64,000 bases of DNA, from the NCBI RefSeq assembly GCF_003952165.1, contig NZ_RXFT01000004.1:310001-374000 (forward strand), written 5' to 3'. Below, one piece after another: positions 27,561 through 39,876 of this stretch (position 1 is the first letter of the stretch; each line of letters begins with the position of its first letter). The stretch is from Variovorax guangxiensis (GTDB lineage: Bacteria; Pseudomonadota; Gammaproteobacteria; Burkholderiales; Burkholderiaceae_C). The position numbers and the translations under genes are program-made. The notes below the pieces were generated by a model. It was not told the origin of the DNA and made no database searches. It saw nothing but the letters and a program-made list of their open reading frames with translations.

Positions 27561-28856
27561 ATGCACCTGAGCGATGAAGAAAAGGCCATGTACGACGGGC
27601 GAGACGGCCCGGCCGTGCAGAAGGCGATGGACCTGCTGGTGCGCTACGGCGAAGCATTGGGCGCCGAGCGACTGGTCGAGACGCGCAACGTCTGCGCGTC
27701 CATCACCTCGACCACGCCCTTCCAGCGCGACTTCGCGCTCGCCAAGGGCGGCGGCATGGACGCGGTGTTCTCCGAATTCAGCCTCGACAGCCAGGAGACC
27801 GTCGAGATCCCGAAGTTCAAGGTCTTCACCAGCCACCTCCAACTGGGCTTCGACCCCGGCCAGCCCGAGCGCATGGGCGTGAGCGAGGAGATCGTGCGCT
27901 TCTACGAGAAGAGCGAGCGCCATGCCGCCGGACTCGGCGCGCAGATCATGAACACCTGCACGCCCTACCAGGTCGGCAACATCCCGACGCGCGGCGAGCA
28001 CTGCGCATGGATGGAGTCGTCGGCGGTCGTGTACTGCAATTCGGTGCTGGGCGCGCGCACCAACACCGAAGGCCGCGAGAGCACCGGCGCGGCCATGCTC
28101 ACCGGCCGCATTCCCTACTGGGGCTACCACCTCGACCAGAACCGCCACGCCACGCACGTGGTCGAGCTCGACATCGATGTCGAGTCGGTACAGGACTGGG
28201 GCCTGCTGGGCTACTACATCGGAGAGCACGTGCAGGAGCGCGTGCCGGTGGTGCACAGCCGGCGCGGCATCTCGCGGGTGCCGAACCTGCCGAGGCTCAA
28301 GCACTTCGGCGCGGCGGCGTCGTCTTCGGGCGGCGTGGAGATGTATCACATCGCCGGCGTCACGCCCGAGGCGCTCACGCTCGAACAGGCACTGGGCGGG
28401 CGCGCCCCGGTGCAGGTGCTGCGCTACGGCGAGGCCGAGCGCCGCGCCACCTACGAGAAGATCAATATCACGGCGAAGGACGCCGAGGTGCAGTACGTGA
28501 TGCTGGGCTGCCCGCACTACACCATCGAGCAGATCTGGGAGGCCGCGCAGCTCATCGAAGGGCGCAAGGTGCACCCCGACTGCGAGCTGTGGATCTTCAC
28601 GCCCCGCGCCATCAAGGCGCTGGCCGACCGCAACGGCTACACCAAGATCATCGAGGACGCGGGCGGCATCATCATGGGCGACAGCTGCTCCGCCATGAGC
28701 CGCGCCGTACCCAAGGGCACGAAGACCGTCGCGCTCGATTCCGCCAAGCAGGCGCACTACCTGCCTGCCATCCTCGGCGTGCAGGCCTGGTTCGGCAGCA
28801 CGGCCGAATGCATCGACGCGGCCTGCACGGGGCGCTGGAATGGAGCCTACGCATGA
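27561..28856 (+). CDS. Aconitase X catalytic (large) subunit
   Basis: This 431-residue protein belongs to the AcnX/DUF521 family. Conserved blocks include GAQIMNTCTPYQVGNIPTRGEHCAW, YCNSVLGARTNTEGRESTGAAMLTGRIPYWG, VMLGCPHYTIEQIWEAAQL and IIMGDSCSAMSR. The cysteines in these blocks are the expected Fe-S or active-site ligands. Known AcnX enzymes dehydrate cis-3-hydroxy-L-proline in bacteria or mevalonate-5-phosphate in archaea; this one's substrate is undetermined. GGAGA precedes the ATG. Its stop overlaps the start of the small-subunit gene (ATGA), matching the two-subunit form of the enzyme. Confidence 0.93.
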   Translation: MHLSDEEKAMYDGRDGPAVQKAMDLLVRYGEALGAERLVETRNVCASITSTTPFQRDFALAKGGGMDAVFSEFSLDSQETVEIPKFKVFTSHLQLGFDPGQPERMGVSEEIVRFYEKSERHAAGLGAQIMNTCTPYQVGNIPTRGEHCAWMESSAVVYCNSVLGARTNTEGRESTGAAMLTGRIPYWGYHLDQNRHATHVVELDIDVESVQDWGLLGYYIGEHVQERVPVVHSRRGISRVPNLPRLKHFGAAASSSGGVEMYHIAGVTPEALTLEQALGGRAPVQVLRYGEAERRATYEKINITAKDAEVQYVMLGCPHYTIEQIWEAAQLIEGRKVHPDCELWIFTPRAIKALADRNGYTKIIEDAGGIIMGDSCSAMSRAVPKGTKTVALDSAKQAHYLPAILGVQAWFGSTAECIDAACTGRWNGAYA

Positions 28857-29308
28857 ACGCCGCAGTCTTGAACGAACAACAAACCATCGTCATCCGCGGC
28901 CGCAAGGTGGTGGGCGGCGTGGCCGAAGGCGAAGCGCTGGTCACGCGCGACCGCATCTCGGGCTGGGGCGGCATCGACCCGCGCACCGGCACCGTCGTCG
29001 AGACGCGGCACGAACTGCGCGGCCAGAGCTTCGCGGGCAAGGTGCTGGTGTTTCCGGGCGCCAAGGGCTCATCGGGCTGGTCGGCCATGTTCCACATGAC
29101 GCGGCTCATGAACTCGGCGCCGGCCGCGTTCCTGTTCAACGAGATGACGACCAAGATGGCGCTGGGCGCCGTGGTCACGCACGCGCCTTCGATGACCGAT
29201 TTCGAGCGCGACCCGCTCGAATGCATCGAGACCGGCGACTGGGTGCGCGTGGACGCCGACCGCGGCGTGGTCGAGATCACGAAGAAGAAACAGGAAGGTG
29301 CCGAATGA
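28853..29308 (+). CDS. Aconitase X swivel-domain (small) subunit, DUF126
   Basis: This 151-residue protein has the DUF126 swivelling-domain pattern: GRKVVGGVAEGEALVTRDRISGWGGIDPRTG, then GKVLVFPGAKGSSGWSAMFHMTRLMNSAPAAFLFNEMTTKMALGAVV. The GAKGSSGWS loop is the conserved substrate-contact segment. It forms a heterodimer with the large subunit. Overlaps of 4 bases on both sides (AcnX large subunit and dehydratase) show a tightly coupled operon. Confidence 0.92.
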   Translation: MNAAVLNEQQTIVIRGRKVVGGVAEGEALVTRDRISGWGGIDPRTGTVVETRHELRGQSFAGKVLVFPGAKGSSGWSAMFHMTRLMNSAPAAFLFNEMTTKMALGAVVTHAPSMTDFERDPLECIETGDWVRVDADRGVVEITKKKQEGAE

Positions 29309-31005
29309 CCCGACCGCTACGCAGCAACTTCCCGCGCGGCTCCTACCTCTGGTCGGTGCGCAACGCCCACTGGCGCGCGCTAGGCATTCCGGAAGAGGAC
29401 TGCGAGAAGCCCAAGATCGCGATCGTCAACAGCTCCTCCGAGCTGGCCGCCTGCTTCAGCCACCTCGACCGCGTGGCGGCGGAGATCAAGGAGGCCATCC
29501 GCGCGGCGGGCGGCGTGCCCTTCGAGATCCGCACGGCCGCGCCCAGCGACTTCATCACCGGCGCCGGCGCGCGCGGCGCCTACATGCTGGCGGCGCGTGA
29601 CCTCGTCACCAACGACATCGAGGTGGCCGTCGAAGGCGCGCAGCTCGACGGCATGGTCTGCCTCACCTCCTGCGACAAGACCGTGCCCGGCCAGCTCATG
29701 GCGGCCGCGCGGCTGAACATCCCGACGCTGCTCGTGCCCTGCGGCTACCAGCCCAGCGGCGAGTACAAGGGCCACCACATGGACATCGAGGAGGTGTTCA
29801 TCGGTGCGATGCATGCCGTCACGGGCAACCTGCCGGTGGAAGAACTGGTGGGCATGAGCCGGGAGGCCATCCGCGGCCCCGGCGTGTGCTCGGGCCTGGG
29901 CACGGCGAACTCGATGCACATCGTCTGCGAGGCGCTCGGCATGGCGCTGCCGGGCAGCGCGCCGGTCGCGGCGCTGAGCCCGAAGATGATGGCCGACGTG
30001 CGCGCGGCCGGCACGCGCATCGTGCAGATGGTGTGGGACGACCTGAAGCCCCGCGACATCCTCACGCCCGGCGCCTTCGCCAACGCGGTGCGCGCGGTGC
30101 TGTCCATCGGCGGCTCGCTCAACACCGCCAAGCACCTGCAGGCGGTGGCGACGGAGGGCGAGACCGGTGTCGACGTGTACGGCATGTTCGAGCGCCTCGG
30201 CCCCGAGACGCCGGTGCTGGCCGGCGTGCGGCCCATCGGAAGCGATTCCATCGAAGCCTTCGAGGCGGCCGGCGGCTGCCGCGCGCTGATGAAGCAGCTC
30301 GAGCCGCTGCTCGACACCGGCGCGCGCACCGTCACCGGCGGTACGGTCGCCGACAACCTGCGCGATGCCGAGGTGGCCAATGCTGAGGTGATCCGCCCCA
30401 TCGGCCGGCCTGTGGCGCCGCTGCCGGCCATCGTGCTGCTGCGCGGCAACCTCGCGCCCGAGTCGGGCCTCATCAAGACCGGCATCGCCGAGCGCAAGGT
30501 GCGGCGTTTCACCGGCCCGGCCGTGTGCTTCTGGACTTCGGACGCCGCCATCGCCGCGCTGAAGAAGGGCGAGATCGTGCCCGGCCAGGTCGTCGTGATG
30601 CGCGGCGCCGGTGCCTGCGGCGGCCCGGCCATGGGCGGCGGGGCGTCGCGCGTGGTCTTCGCCGTCGACGGCGCGGGGCTGGGCGACCAGGTGGCGCTGC
30701 TGACCGACGGGCATCTCTCGGGCCTGGTCTGCAAGGGGCTGGTGGTGGCCGAGGTGTCGCCCGAGGCCGCGCTCGGCGGCCCGCTCGGGCTGGTGCGCGA
30801 CGGCGACACCATCACCATCGATCTCGACGCGCGCCGCCTCGACATCGACCTGAGCGACGCCGAACTGCAGGCGCGCCGCGACGACTGGCAGGCGCCGCCG
30901 CCGGTGCACGACACCGGCTGGCTGCAGCAGTACCGGCGCAACGTGGGGCCGCTTTCGAAGGGCGCCGTCCTCGTGCGCGTCGAGCGCACCGCGCCCCCGG
31001 GCTAG
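29305..31005 (+). CDS. IlvD/Edd-family dehydratase of the aconitase-X island
   Basis: This 566-residue dehydratase has Fe-S cysteine motifs SSSELAACFSHLDRV, TSCDKTVPGQLMAAAR and GPGVCSGLGTANSMHI. Its C-terminal LLTDGHLSGLVCKGLVV replaces the common SDGRMSG loop, with the serine still present. It differs clearly from the dehydratase at 8384 and is not a standard valine-pathway enzyme. Coupled to aconitase X by a 4-base overlap, it probably performs a second dehydration in the same pathway (inference). No aldolase or semialdehyde dehydrogenase follows; a porin gene does. Confidence 0.87.
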   Translation: MTRPLRSNFPRGSYLWSVRNAHWRALGIPEEDCEKPKIAIVNSSSELAACFSHLDRVAAEIKEAIRAAGGVPFEIRTAAPSDFITGAGARGAYMLAARDLVTNDIEVAVEGAQLDGMVCLTSCDKTVPGQLMAAARLNIPTLLVPCGYQPSGEYKGHHMDIEEVFIGAMHAVTGNLPVEELVGMSREAIRGPGVCSGLGTANSMHIVCEALGMALPGSAPVAALSPKMMADVRAAGTRIVQMVWDDLKPRDILTPGAFANAVRAVLSIGGSLNTAKHLQAVATEGETGVDVYGMFERLGPETPVLAGVRPIGSDSIEAFEAAGGCRALMKQLEPLLDTGARTVTGGTVADNLRDAEVANAEVIRPIGRPVAPLPAIVLLRGNLAPESGLIKTGIAERKVRRFTGPAVCFWTSDAAIAALKKGEIVPGQVVVMRGAGACGGPAMGGGASRVVFAVDGAGLGDQVALLTDGHLSGLVCKGLVVAEVSPEAALGGPLGLVRDGDTITIDLDARRLDIDLSDAELQARRDDWQAPPPVHDTGWLQQYRRNVGPLSKGAVLVRVERTAPPG

Positions 31006-31031
31006 ACCTCTTCCGATCACGGCTTTTGCCA

Positions 31032-31060
31032 ACCGGTGCGGACCCCCGTCCGCATCCGGT
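31032..31060. other. Stem-loop between the dehydratase and porin genes
   Basis: GCGGAC (31038-31043) pairs with GTCCGC (31048-31053) around CCCC, extended by ACCGG/CCGGT (31032-31036 with 31056-31060) across a small bulge. It lies 27 bases after the dehydratase stop and 66 before the porin start. There is no immediate T-run, so it may be a partial terminator or an mRNA-stabilising hairpin. Confidence 0.4.
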
Positions 31061-31125
31061 GGCGCAGCCCTGCGCGGTCGTTCCGAGTTTTTCAACCCAA
31101 GAGAAGAAGCAGGAGACAAGAAACC

Positions 31126-32259
31126 ATGAAGAGAATCTTGATGTGGTCAGCGCTGGGGCTCGCCAGCAGCGGCGTCGCACAGGCGCAATCCAGCGTGACC
31201 GTGTTCGGCGTGATGGACCTCGGCATCCAGTACACCAGCGGGGCGGGTCCGGGCGGCGGCTCGGTGAAGGCGCTGTCCAACGGCGGGCTTTCCACCAGCC
31301 GGCTGGGCTTTCGCGGCACCGAGGACCTGGGCGGCGGCCTGCGCGCGGGTTTCTGGCTCGAAGGCAGCCTGAACCCCGACACCGGCACCGGCCGCCCGAG
31401 CAATTCCAACAACCAGGCAAGCGGCGCGGGCACGGCGGGCCCGATCACCTTCGACCGCATGTCCTTCGTGAGCCTGTCGTCGGACAAGCTGGGCGAGCTG
31501 CGGCTGGGCCACGACTTCATTCCCACGCACTACAACAGCATCTACTTCGACCCGTTCAACGCCAACGGCGTGGCGCGCGCGGGCAACCTCACCTTCGCGG
31601 CCGTGGGCACCGGGCCGCTGCCCACCACCATCACCGGCAGCAACACGGTGAGCTACTGGCTGCCGCCCAACCTCGGCGGCTTCTACGGCATGGCGATGGT
31701 GGGCACCGGCGAGAACGACTCGACCCTGGCGAACCGCCACGACGGCAACTTCGCGGGCGCGCGCTTCGGCTTCGCATCGGGCGCCTTCGACGTGGCGGCG
31801 GCCGTCACCCGCTCGAAATTCAATGCCACCGCCACCGTCGGCAACTACACGCACGCCAACATCGGCGGCTCGTGGGACGCGGGCTTCGCCAAGTTCTTCG
31901 CGCTCTACAACAAGGTGACGGTGAAGCTGGCGGCCGGCACGGTACGCAAGAACACGGCCGAGATCGGCGCGCACATCCCGGCCTTCGAGGTGGGGCGCAT
32001 CCGCATCAGCTACGCCTACCTCGACGACCGCAGCGACGAGAGCCTGCGCAACGCCAACGGCATGCCGCGCAACCGCGACGACGCGCGGCAGTTCGGCATC
32101 GGCTACGTCCACAACCTCTCCAAGCGCACCGCGCTCTACGGCACCTACGCACGGCTGATGAACAGCGGGCAGGCGCGCTACGTGGTCAGCGGCGGCGTGG
32201 CGCCGGCGGCCGGGCATCGCTCGACCGGCTGGGAATTCGGCGTGCGCCATCTCTTCTGA
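31126..32259 (+). CDS. Gram-negative general porin
   Basis: This 377-residue outer-membrane protein has a signal peptide (RILMWSALGLASSGVAQAQ). The mature sequence starts SSVTVFGVMDLGIQYTSG, the classic beta-proteobacterial porin opening. A long alternating-strand body follows and the C-terminus is RHLF with terminal Phe, needed for assembly. SRLGFRGTEDLGGGLRAGFWLEG and FVSLSSDKLGELRLGHDF match the trimeric porin family. It probably admits the island's substrate through the outer membrane. AGGAGA precedes the start. Confidence 0.93.
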   Translation: MKRILMWSALGLASSGVAQAQSSVTVFGVMDLGIQYTSGAGPGGGSVKALSNGGLSTSRLGFRGTEDLGGGLRAGFWLEGSLNPDTGTGRPSNSNNQASGAGTAGPITFDRMSFVSLSSDKLGELRLGHDFIPTHYNSIYFDPFNANGVARAGNLTFAAVGTGPLPTTITGSNTVSYWLPPNLGGFYGMAMVGTGENDSTLANRHDGNFAGARFGFASGAFDVAAAVTRSKFNATATVGNYTHANIGGSWDAGFAKFFALYNKVTVKLAAGTVRKNTAEIGAHIPAFEVGRIRISYAYLDDRSDESLRNANGMPRNRDDARQFGIGYVHNLSKRTALYGTYARLMNSGQARYVVSGGVAPAAGHRSTGWEFGVRHLF

Positions 32260-32276
32260 AGCGGAGGGCCGTCATC

Positions 32277-33242
32277 ATGCGACGCAGAACACTCGCCCTG
32301 GCGGCCCTTGCCGCCGCCACGGCATTGCCCGGCACGGCGGCATGGAGCGCCGACACATTCCCCAACAAGCCGCTGAAGCTGATCGTGGGTTTCGCGGCCG
32401 GCGGCGGCGCCGACGTGCTCACGCGCATCATCGCGGAGGGCCTGGCCAAGCAGCTCGGCCAGCAGGTGATCGTGGAGAACCGCCCCGGCGCCGACGGCGT
32501 GCTGGCCGCGCAGGCCACCTCGTCGGCCAGGCCCGATGGCTACACGCTGCTGATGGGCACCAACACCGCGATGGTGGCCGCGCCCACGCTGCGGCCGACG
32601 CCGCCCTACGACCCCTTCAAGGCCTTCACGCCGATCAGCTCGGCCGGGCAGTTCTCGATGTTCCTGGTGGTGCCTGCGAGCCTGCCGGTGAAGAGCGTGA
32701 ACGAGTTGCTCGCGCTGGTGGCGTCGAAGCCCGGCGCGCTCAATTCGGCGTCGAGCAACAGCGCCTCGGAGCTCGCGATGCTGCAGCTGCTGGGTGACCG
32801 CAAGGTGGTCAACGCGCGCTACAAGGGCGACATGCAGGCCATGACCGACCTGCTGGGCGGGCAGATCCAGATGATGTTCACCACCGGCACGCTGGCGCCG
32901 GGCTTCGTGAAGGAAGGGCGCATCCGCGCGCTGGTGACGCTGCTGCCGCAGCGCAGCGCCCTGTTGCCCGACGTGCCCACGGGCGGCGAGCTGGGGCTGG
33001 GCAAGCTCACCATCACGCCGTGGGCCGGCTTCTTCGGGCCGCCGGGGCTGCCGCGGGAGATCACCGACAGGCTCTCGCAGGAACTGCAGAACACGCTCAA
33101 GCGCCCCGAGGTGCACGCGCAGCTGGTGCAGCAGGGCTTCGAGGGCTATGGCATGAGCCCCGCGAAGTTCACCGAGTTCTTCCGCACGCAGTACGACGCC
33201 TTCGGCGCCACCGTGCGCGAGCACAACGTCAAGTTCGAATAG
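32277..33242 (+). CDS. Bug-type tripartite-tricarboxylate receptor 3
   Basis: This 321-residue periplasmic receptor has signal RRTLALAALAAATALPGTAAWS. The mature part has KLIVGFAAGGGADVLTRIIAEGLAKQ, VIVENRPGADGVLAAQA, ARYKGDMQAMTDLLGG and LLPDVPTGGELG. It is the last gene of the aconitase-X island, 17 bases after the porin gene with GGAGGG upstream. It is more divergent from receptors 1 and 2 than those are from each other. Its last 14 bases overlap the convergent aldo/keto reductase gene. Confidence 0.92.
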   Translation: MRRRTLALAALAAATALPGTAAWSADTFPNKPLKLIVGFAAGGGADVLTRIIAEGLAKQLGQQVIVENRPGADGVLAAQATSSARPDGYTLLMGTNTAMVAAPTLRPTPPYDPFKAFTPISSAGQFSMFLVVPASLPVKSVNELLALVASKPGALNSASSNSASELAMLQLLGDRKVVNARYKGDMQAMTDLLGGQIQMMFTTGTLAPGFVKEGRIRALVTLLPQRSALLPDVPTGGELGLGKLTITPWAGFFGPPGLPREITDRLSQELQNTLKRPEVHAQLVQQGFEGYGMSPAKFTEFFRTQYDAFGATVREHNVKFE

Positions 33243-34167
33243 CAGCGGCCTCGCGGCGCCAGAAGGCCGCGTCGGGAAAGCTGCCCGCGCCGGCGGCCGC
33301 GTTGTCGGCCATGTGCTCGCGGCGGCTGGTGCCTGGAATCGTGCATGTCACGGCCGGGTGGCTCAGCACGAACTTCAGCAGCACTTGCGCCCAGCTGGTG
33401 CAGCCGATCTCGGCGGCCCAGGGCGGTAGCGGCTTGTCGCGCAGCCGGCGCAGCAGTCCGCCGCCGCCGAAGGGCATGTTGACGATCACCGCCACGCCGC
33501 GCTCGGCGGCCAGCGGCAGCAGGCGCTGCTCGGCCTCGCGCGCGTCGAGCGAGTAGTTGATCTGCAGGAAATCGAGCTTCTCGGCCTTCAGCACCGCCTC
33601 GACCTCGCCGTAGGCCGAGGCCGTGTAGTGCGTGACGCCGATGTAGCGCACGCGGCCCTTTTCCTTCCAGCCGCGCAGCGTGGCGAGGTGCGTGCGCCAG
33701 TCGACGAGGTTGTGCACCTGCATCAGGTCCATGTGCTGCGTGCGCAGCCGCGCGAAGGACTGCTCCATCTGCGCGATGCCGGCCTCGCGGCCCGAGGTCC
33801 AGACCTTGGTGGCGAGGAAGGGCCTGACCTGCTGCTTCGATGCTGCCAGCAGCTCGCCGGTGGTTTCCTCGGAGCGGCCGTACATGGGCGAGCTGTCGAT
33901 CACCGTGCCGCCGGCCGCGAAAAGGGCATCGAGCACGCCGGGCAGGCGCGCGTATTCCTCGGTGCCGGGGCGCTGGTCGAAGCCGATCCAGGTGCCGCAG
34001 CCGATCACGGGCAGCGCCTCGCGGGTGGAGGGGATGGGGCGGGTGTTCATGGCTGGCTTGGACTGGGGTTGGGCGAAGGCGGGGAGCGCGGCGCCGGCGC
34101 ACAGCGCGGCGCCCATGCGCAGCAGTTCGGCGCGGGTGAGGTGGAAAGGAATCGTCGGGGGCTGCAT
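33229..34167 (-). CDS. Aldo/keto reductase with an export-like N-terminus
   Basis: This 312-residue AKR-fold protein has the catalytic set Asp and Tyr (VIDSSPMYGRSEE), Lys (FLATKVWTSGR) and His (LMQVHNLVDW). The expected NADPH-binding end is TCTIPGTSRREHMADN. The first 38 residues are hydrophobic with an Ala-rich AXA-like site (LLRMGAALCAGAALPAFAQ). This suggests export, which is unusual for a nicotinamide-dependent enzyme. A Met at residue 40 (MNTRPIPSTREALPVIG) would give a cytoplasmic form. It is convergent with the Bug receptor gene. Confidence 0.85.
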   Translation of the reverse strand: MQPPTIPFHLTRAELLRMGAALCAGAALPAFAQPQSKPAMNTRPIPSTREALPVIGCGTWIGFDQRPGTEEYARLPGVLDALFAAGGTVIDSSPMYGRSEETTGELLAASKQQVRPFLATKVWTSGREAGIAQMEQSFARLRTQHMDLMQVHNLVDWRTHLATLRGWKEKGRVRYIGVTHYTASAYGEVEAVLKAEKLDFLQINYSLDAREAEQRLLPLAAERGVAVIVNMPFGGGGLLRRLRDKPLPPWAAEIGCTSWAQVLLKFVLSHPAVTCTIPGTSRREHMADNAAAGAGSFPDAAFWRREAAAIRT

Positions 34168-34273
34168 CCGTGGCCAGTATCCGACGATGGGAAAGGCGCA
34201 GCTCGCCGCAATGTGAAACGCTCTGTGAAGAAGAAACGGCTTTTCCGGGCTTCGGGTTGTGGCTCATGAAATA

Positions 34274-34289
34274 CTGTATGAAAATACAG
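34274..34289 (+). promoter_or_regulatory. LexA (SOS) box of the imuA-imuB-dnaE2 operon
   Basis: CTGTATGAAAATACAG is a perfect CTGT-N8-ACAG SOS box. It lies 16 bases before the imuA ATG in the gap with the divergent aldo/keto reductase gene. This placement fits LexA repression of the mutasome operon. Confidence 0.9.
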
Positions 34290-34304
34290 TTAACAGTCAT
34301 CGCC

Positions 34305-35105
34305 ATGGGCCTCCCTTTCCTCGATTCCTTCTCCGCTGCCGCGGGCCGTGGCGTCTGGCATGCCGACGAACTCGGCCTTGCCGACGCGCAGGTCGTCGCC
34401 ACCGGCCATGCCGCGCTCGACGCGGAACTGCCGGGCGGCGGCTGGCCGGTCGGCGCGATGACGGAACTGCTGCTGCCTGCGCCCGAAGCCCATGTCTGGC
34501 GGCTGCTGCTGCCCGCGCTGGCGCAGGCGGTGGCCGCGCGGGGCGGGCCGGTGGTGCTGATCGGCGCGCCCTACGAGCCCTGCGGCGCCTCCCTCGCGGC
34601 GCAGGGGCTGCCGGTGGAGGCGCTGATGTGGGTGCGCAGCGAGGCCCCGGCCGCGCGGCTGTGGGCCTGCGAGCAGGCGCTGCGCTGCGCCGACGTGTCC
34701 GCCGTCGTGGCCTGGCTGCCGCAGGCGCGGGTGGGCGAACTGCGGCGGCTGCAGCTGGCGGCCGCACAGCACGAGGTGCTGCTCTTCGTGTGCCGGCCCG
34801 AGTCGGTGGCGCTGTCGGCATCGCCTGCGCGGCTGCGCATCAGGGCCGACCGCAGCCAGGCCGATGTCTCGCAGATCGAACTGAACATCCTCAAGCGACG
34901 CGGCCCGCCGCTGGCCGCACCGGTGATGCTGCCGGCGCGCAACGAGCGCATGGCGGCACTGCTTGCCGCCGCCCGGCTGCGGCGCAAGCTGCGTCTGCAG
35001 CAGCAGGGCACGGTGCCGGCCGGTGCGGCGTCGGCCACGGTGGTGCGCATCGACGCATGGAAAGGAGGCCCGGATGCACTGGATCGCCTTGCGGTGGTTG
35101 CCTGA
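34305..35105 (+). CDS. imuA: ImuA, SOS mutasome RecA-like protein
   Basis: This 266-residue protein has a RecA-like core: VWHADELGLADAQVVATGHAALDAELPGGGWPVGAMTELLLP, then EVLLFVCRPE and QIELNILKRRGPPL. ImuA supports translesion synthesis by the ImuB-DnaE2 polymerase complex and is thought to influence RecA. The ATG at 34305 is preferred because an upstream in-frame ATG falls inside the LexA box. The gene overlaps imuB by 32 bases. With imuB and dnaE2 it forms the standard DNA-damage mutagenesis operon. Confidence 0.92.
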   Translation: MGLPFLDSFSAAAGRGVWHADELGLADAQVVATGHAALDAELPGGGWPVGAMTELLLPAPEAHVWRLLLPALAQAVAARGGPVVLIGAPYEPCGASLAAQGLPVEALMWVRSEAPAARLWACEQALRCADVSAVVAWLPQARVGELRRLQLAAAQHEVLLFVCRPESVALSASPARLRIRADRSQADVSQIELNILKRRGPPLAAPVMLPARNERMAALLAAARLRRKLRLQQQGTVPAGAASATVVRIDAWKGGPDALDRLAVVA

Positions 35106-36427
35106 AGCCGACGCGTCCGACGCCCCGACGCTTCCCACGCTCGAAGCCCTGGGCTGGTGGGCCCTGAAGTACACGCCCCACGTCGCCTGGCTCGACGAAG
35201 CCCTGATGCTCGAAGTCTCCGCCTGCGAGCGTCTCTGGGGCGGGCGCATGCAGCTGATGCGCCTGCTGGTGGCCGACAACCCCGTGCCCGACGCGCGCAT
35301 GCTGGGCACGCAGGGCGCCACCAGCCTGATCGCATTGGCGCGGCTGCGCCTGTTCGCGCGCGAGGAGAAGCGCCCGAAGGACGTGCCCGCCGGCCTTCCG
35401 CTCGACACGCTGAGCGCCGCGCGCGAGCACCTCGACCTGCTCGCGCGCCTGGGCTGCCGCACCTGGGGCGAGGTGGCGGCGCTGCCGCGCGGCGGACTCA
35501 CGCGGCGCTTCGGCGCCGGGCTGCGCGAGGCGCTCGACATCGCCTGGGGCCTGCGTCCCGAAAGCCATTGCTGGCTCACGCTGCCCGACGTGTTCGAGCA
35601 GAAGCTGGAGCTGCCCGCGCTGGCCGAGACCGCGCCCGAGCTCATGTGGTCGGCCAACCGGCTGCTGGCGGCGCTGCAGATCTGGCTGCGCGCCCGCCAG
35701 CGCGGTGCGCGCGCGCTGGAGCTGCAATGGACGCTCGACCTGCGGCGCCTCAACGGCGTGAACCTGCCGCCGCACGAGCAGCTCATCGTGCGCACGGCCG
35801 AGCCTACGCAGGACATGGCGCACCTGCGCCGCCTGCTGTCCGAAAAGCTGGCCCTCGCCACGCTGGCAGCGCCCGCGAGCTGGATCAGGCTGCGCACGCT
35901 CGAAACCGACCCGTGGGCCGGCGCCAGCACCAGCTTCCTGCCGGAGGACAACCGCAAGGGCGACAGGCTGCACGAGATGGTCGAGCGGCTCAGCGTGCGG
36001 CTCGGTCCGCAGCAGGTGGTGGTGCCGGCTGCGCAGGCCGACCACCGGCCCGAGCGCAAGCAGGCGTGGCAGCCTGCATTGCAGAAGGAAAAGGGGAAAG
36101 AGAAAGCGGCCGACGACAGGAGCCGGAAGCAGGCTGCCGCAGTGGCTTCGCAGCCCGACGCCGTCTACCCGCCGTGGCTGCTGCCCGAACCGCTGCTGCT
36201 CGAAATGGATGGCGAGCGCCCGTGCTACCGCGGCCCGCTGAGCCGGCTGATCGGCCCGCAGCGCGTCGAGACCGGCTGGTGGGGCGACAAGGAAGAGGGC
36301 GGCCAGCCCGCGATGCGCGACTACTACGTCGCGGAAAGCCCCGAGGCCGGGCTGGTGTGGATCTTCCGCGAGCGGCCCGCCGCGCGCTTTTCTTCCGGCG
36401 AGGTCCGCTGGTACCTGCAGGGCTTCT

Positions 36428-36435
<8 letters not shown>
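35074..36435 (+). CDS. imuB: ImuB, inactive Y-family polymerase subunit
   Basis: This 453-residue Y-family-like protein starts HWIALRWLP where active Y-polymerases have the DxDxFF metal motif, so it lacks catalysis, as known for ImuB. It keeps the little-finger and helix-hairpin region (LARLGCRTWGEVAALPRGGLTRRFG). The C-terminal tail PAARFSSGEVRWYLQGFYA is typical. ImuB bridges the beta clamp and DnaE2. A Lys/Glu-rich low-complexity segment (KEKGKEKAADD, about residue 340) precedes the C-terminal domain. AAAGGAGG precedes ATG 35074. Its stop lies inside the start of dnaE2. Confidence 0.92.
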
Positions 36436-39799
<3,364 letters not shown>

Positions 39800-39876
39800 C
39801 ACGGCAGAGGAGTCGAATGCAACCGATCGTTTTGCGCCTCGCGCCTTGCGGCTCTTTTCGCTAACCTGTTTCCGCC

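Noticed and set aside
25043-27589. 848-codon minus-strand open frame across the FAD and IclR genes
   Set aside because: No domain, compositionally biased, and contradicted by two well-formed genes on the other strand.
31006-31125. Riboswitch-like leader before the porin gene
   Set aside because: Only one simple stem-loop is visible and no conserved riboswitch core could be identified.
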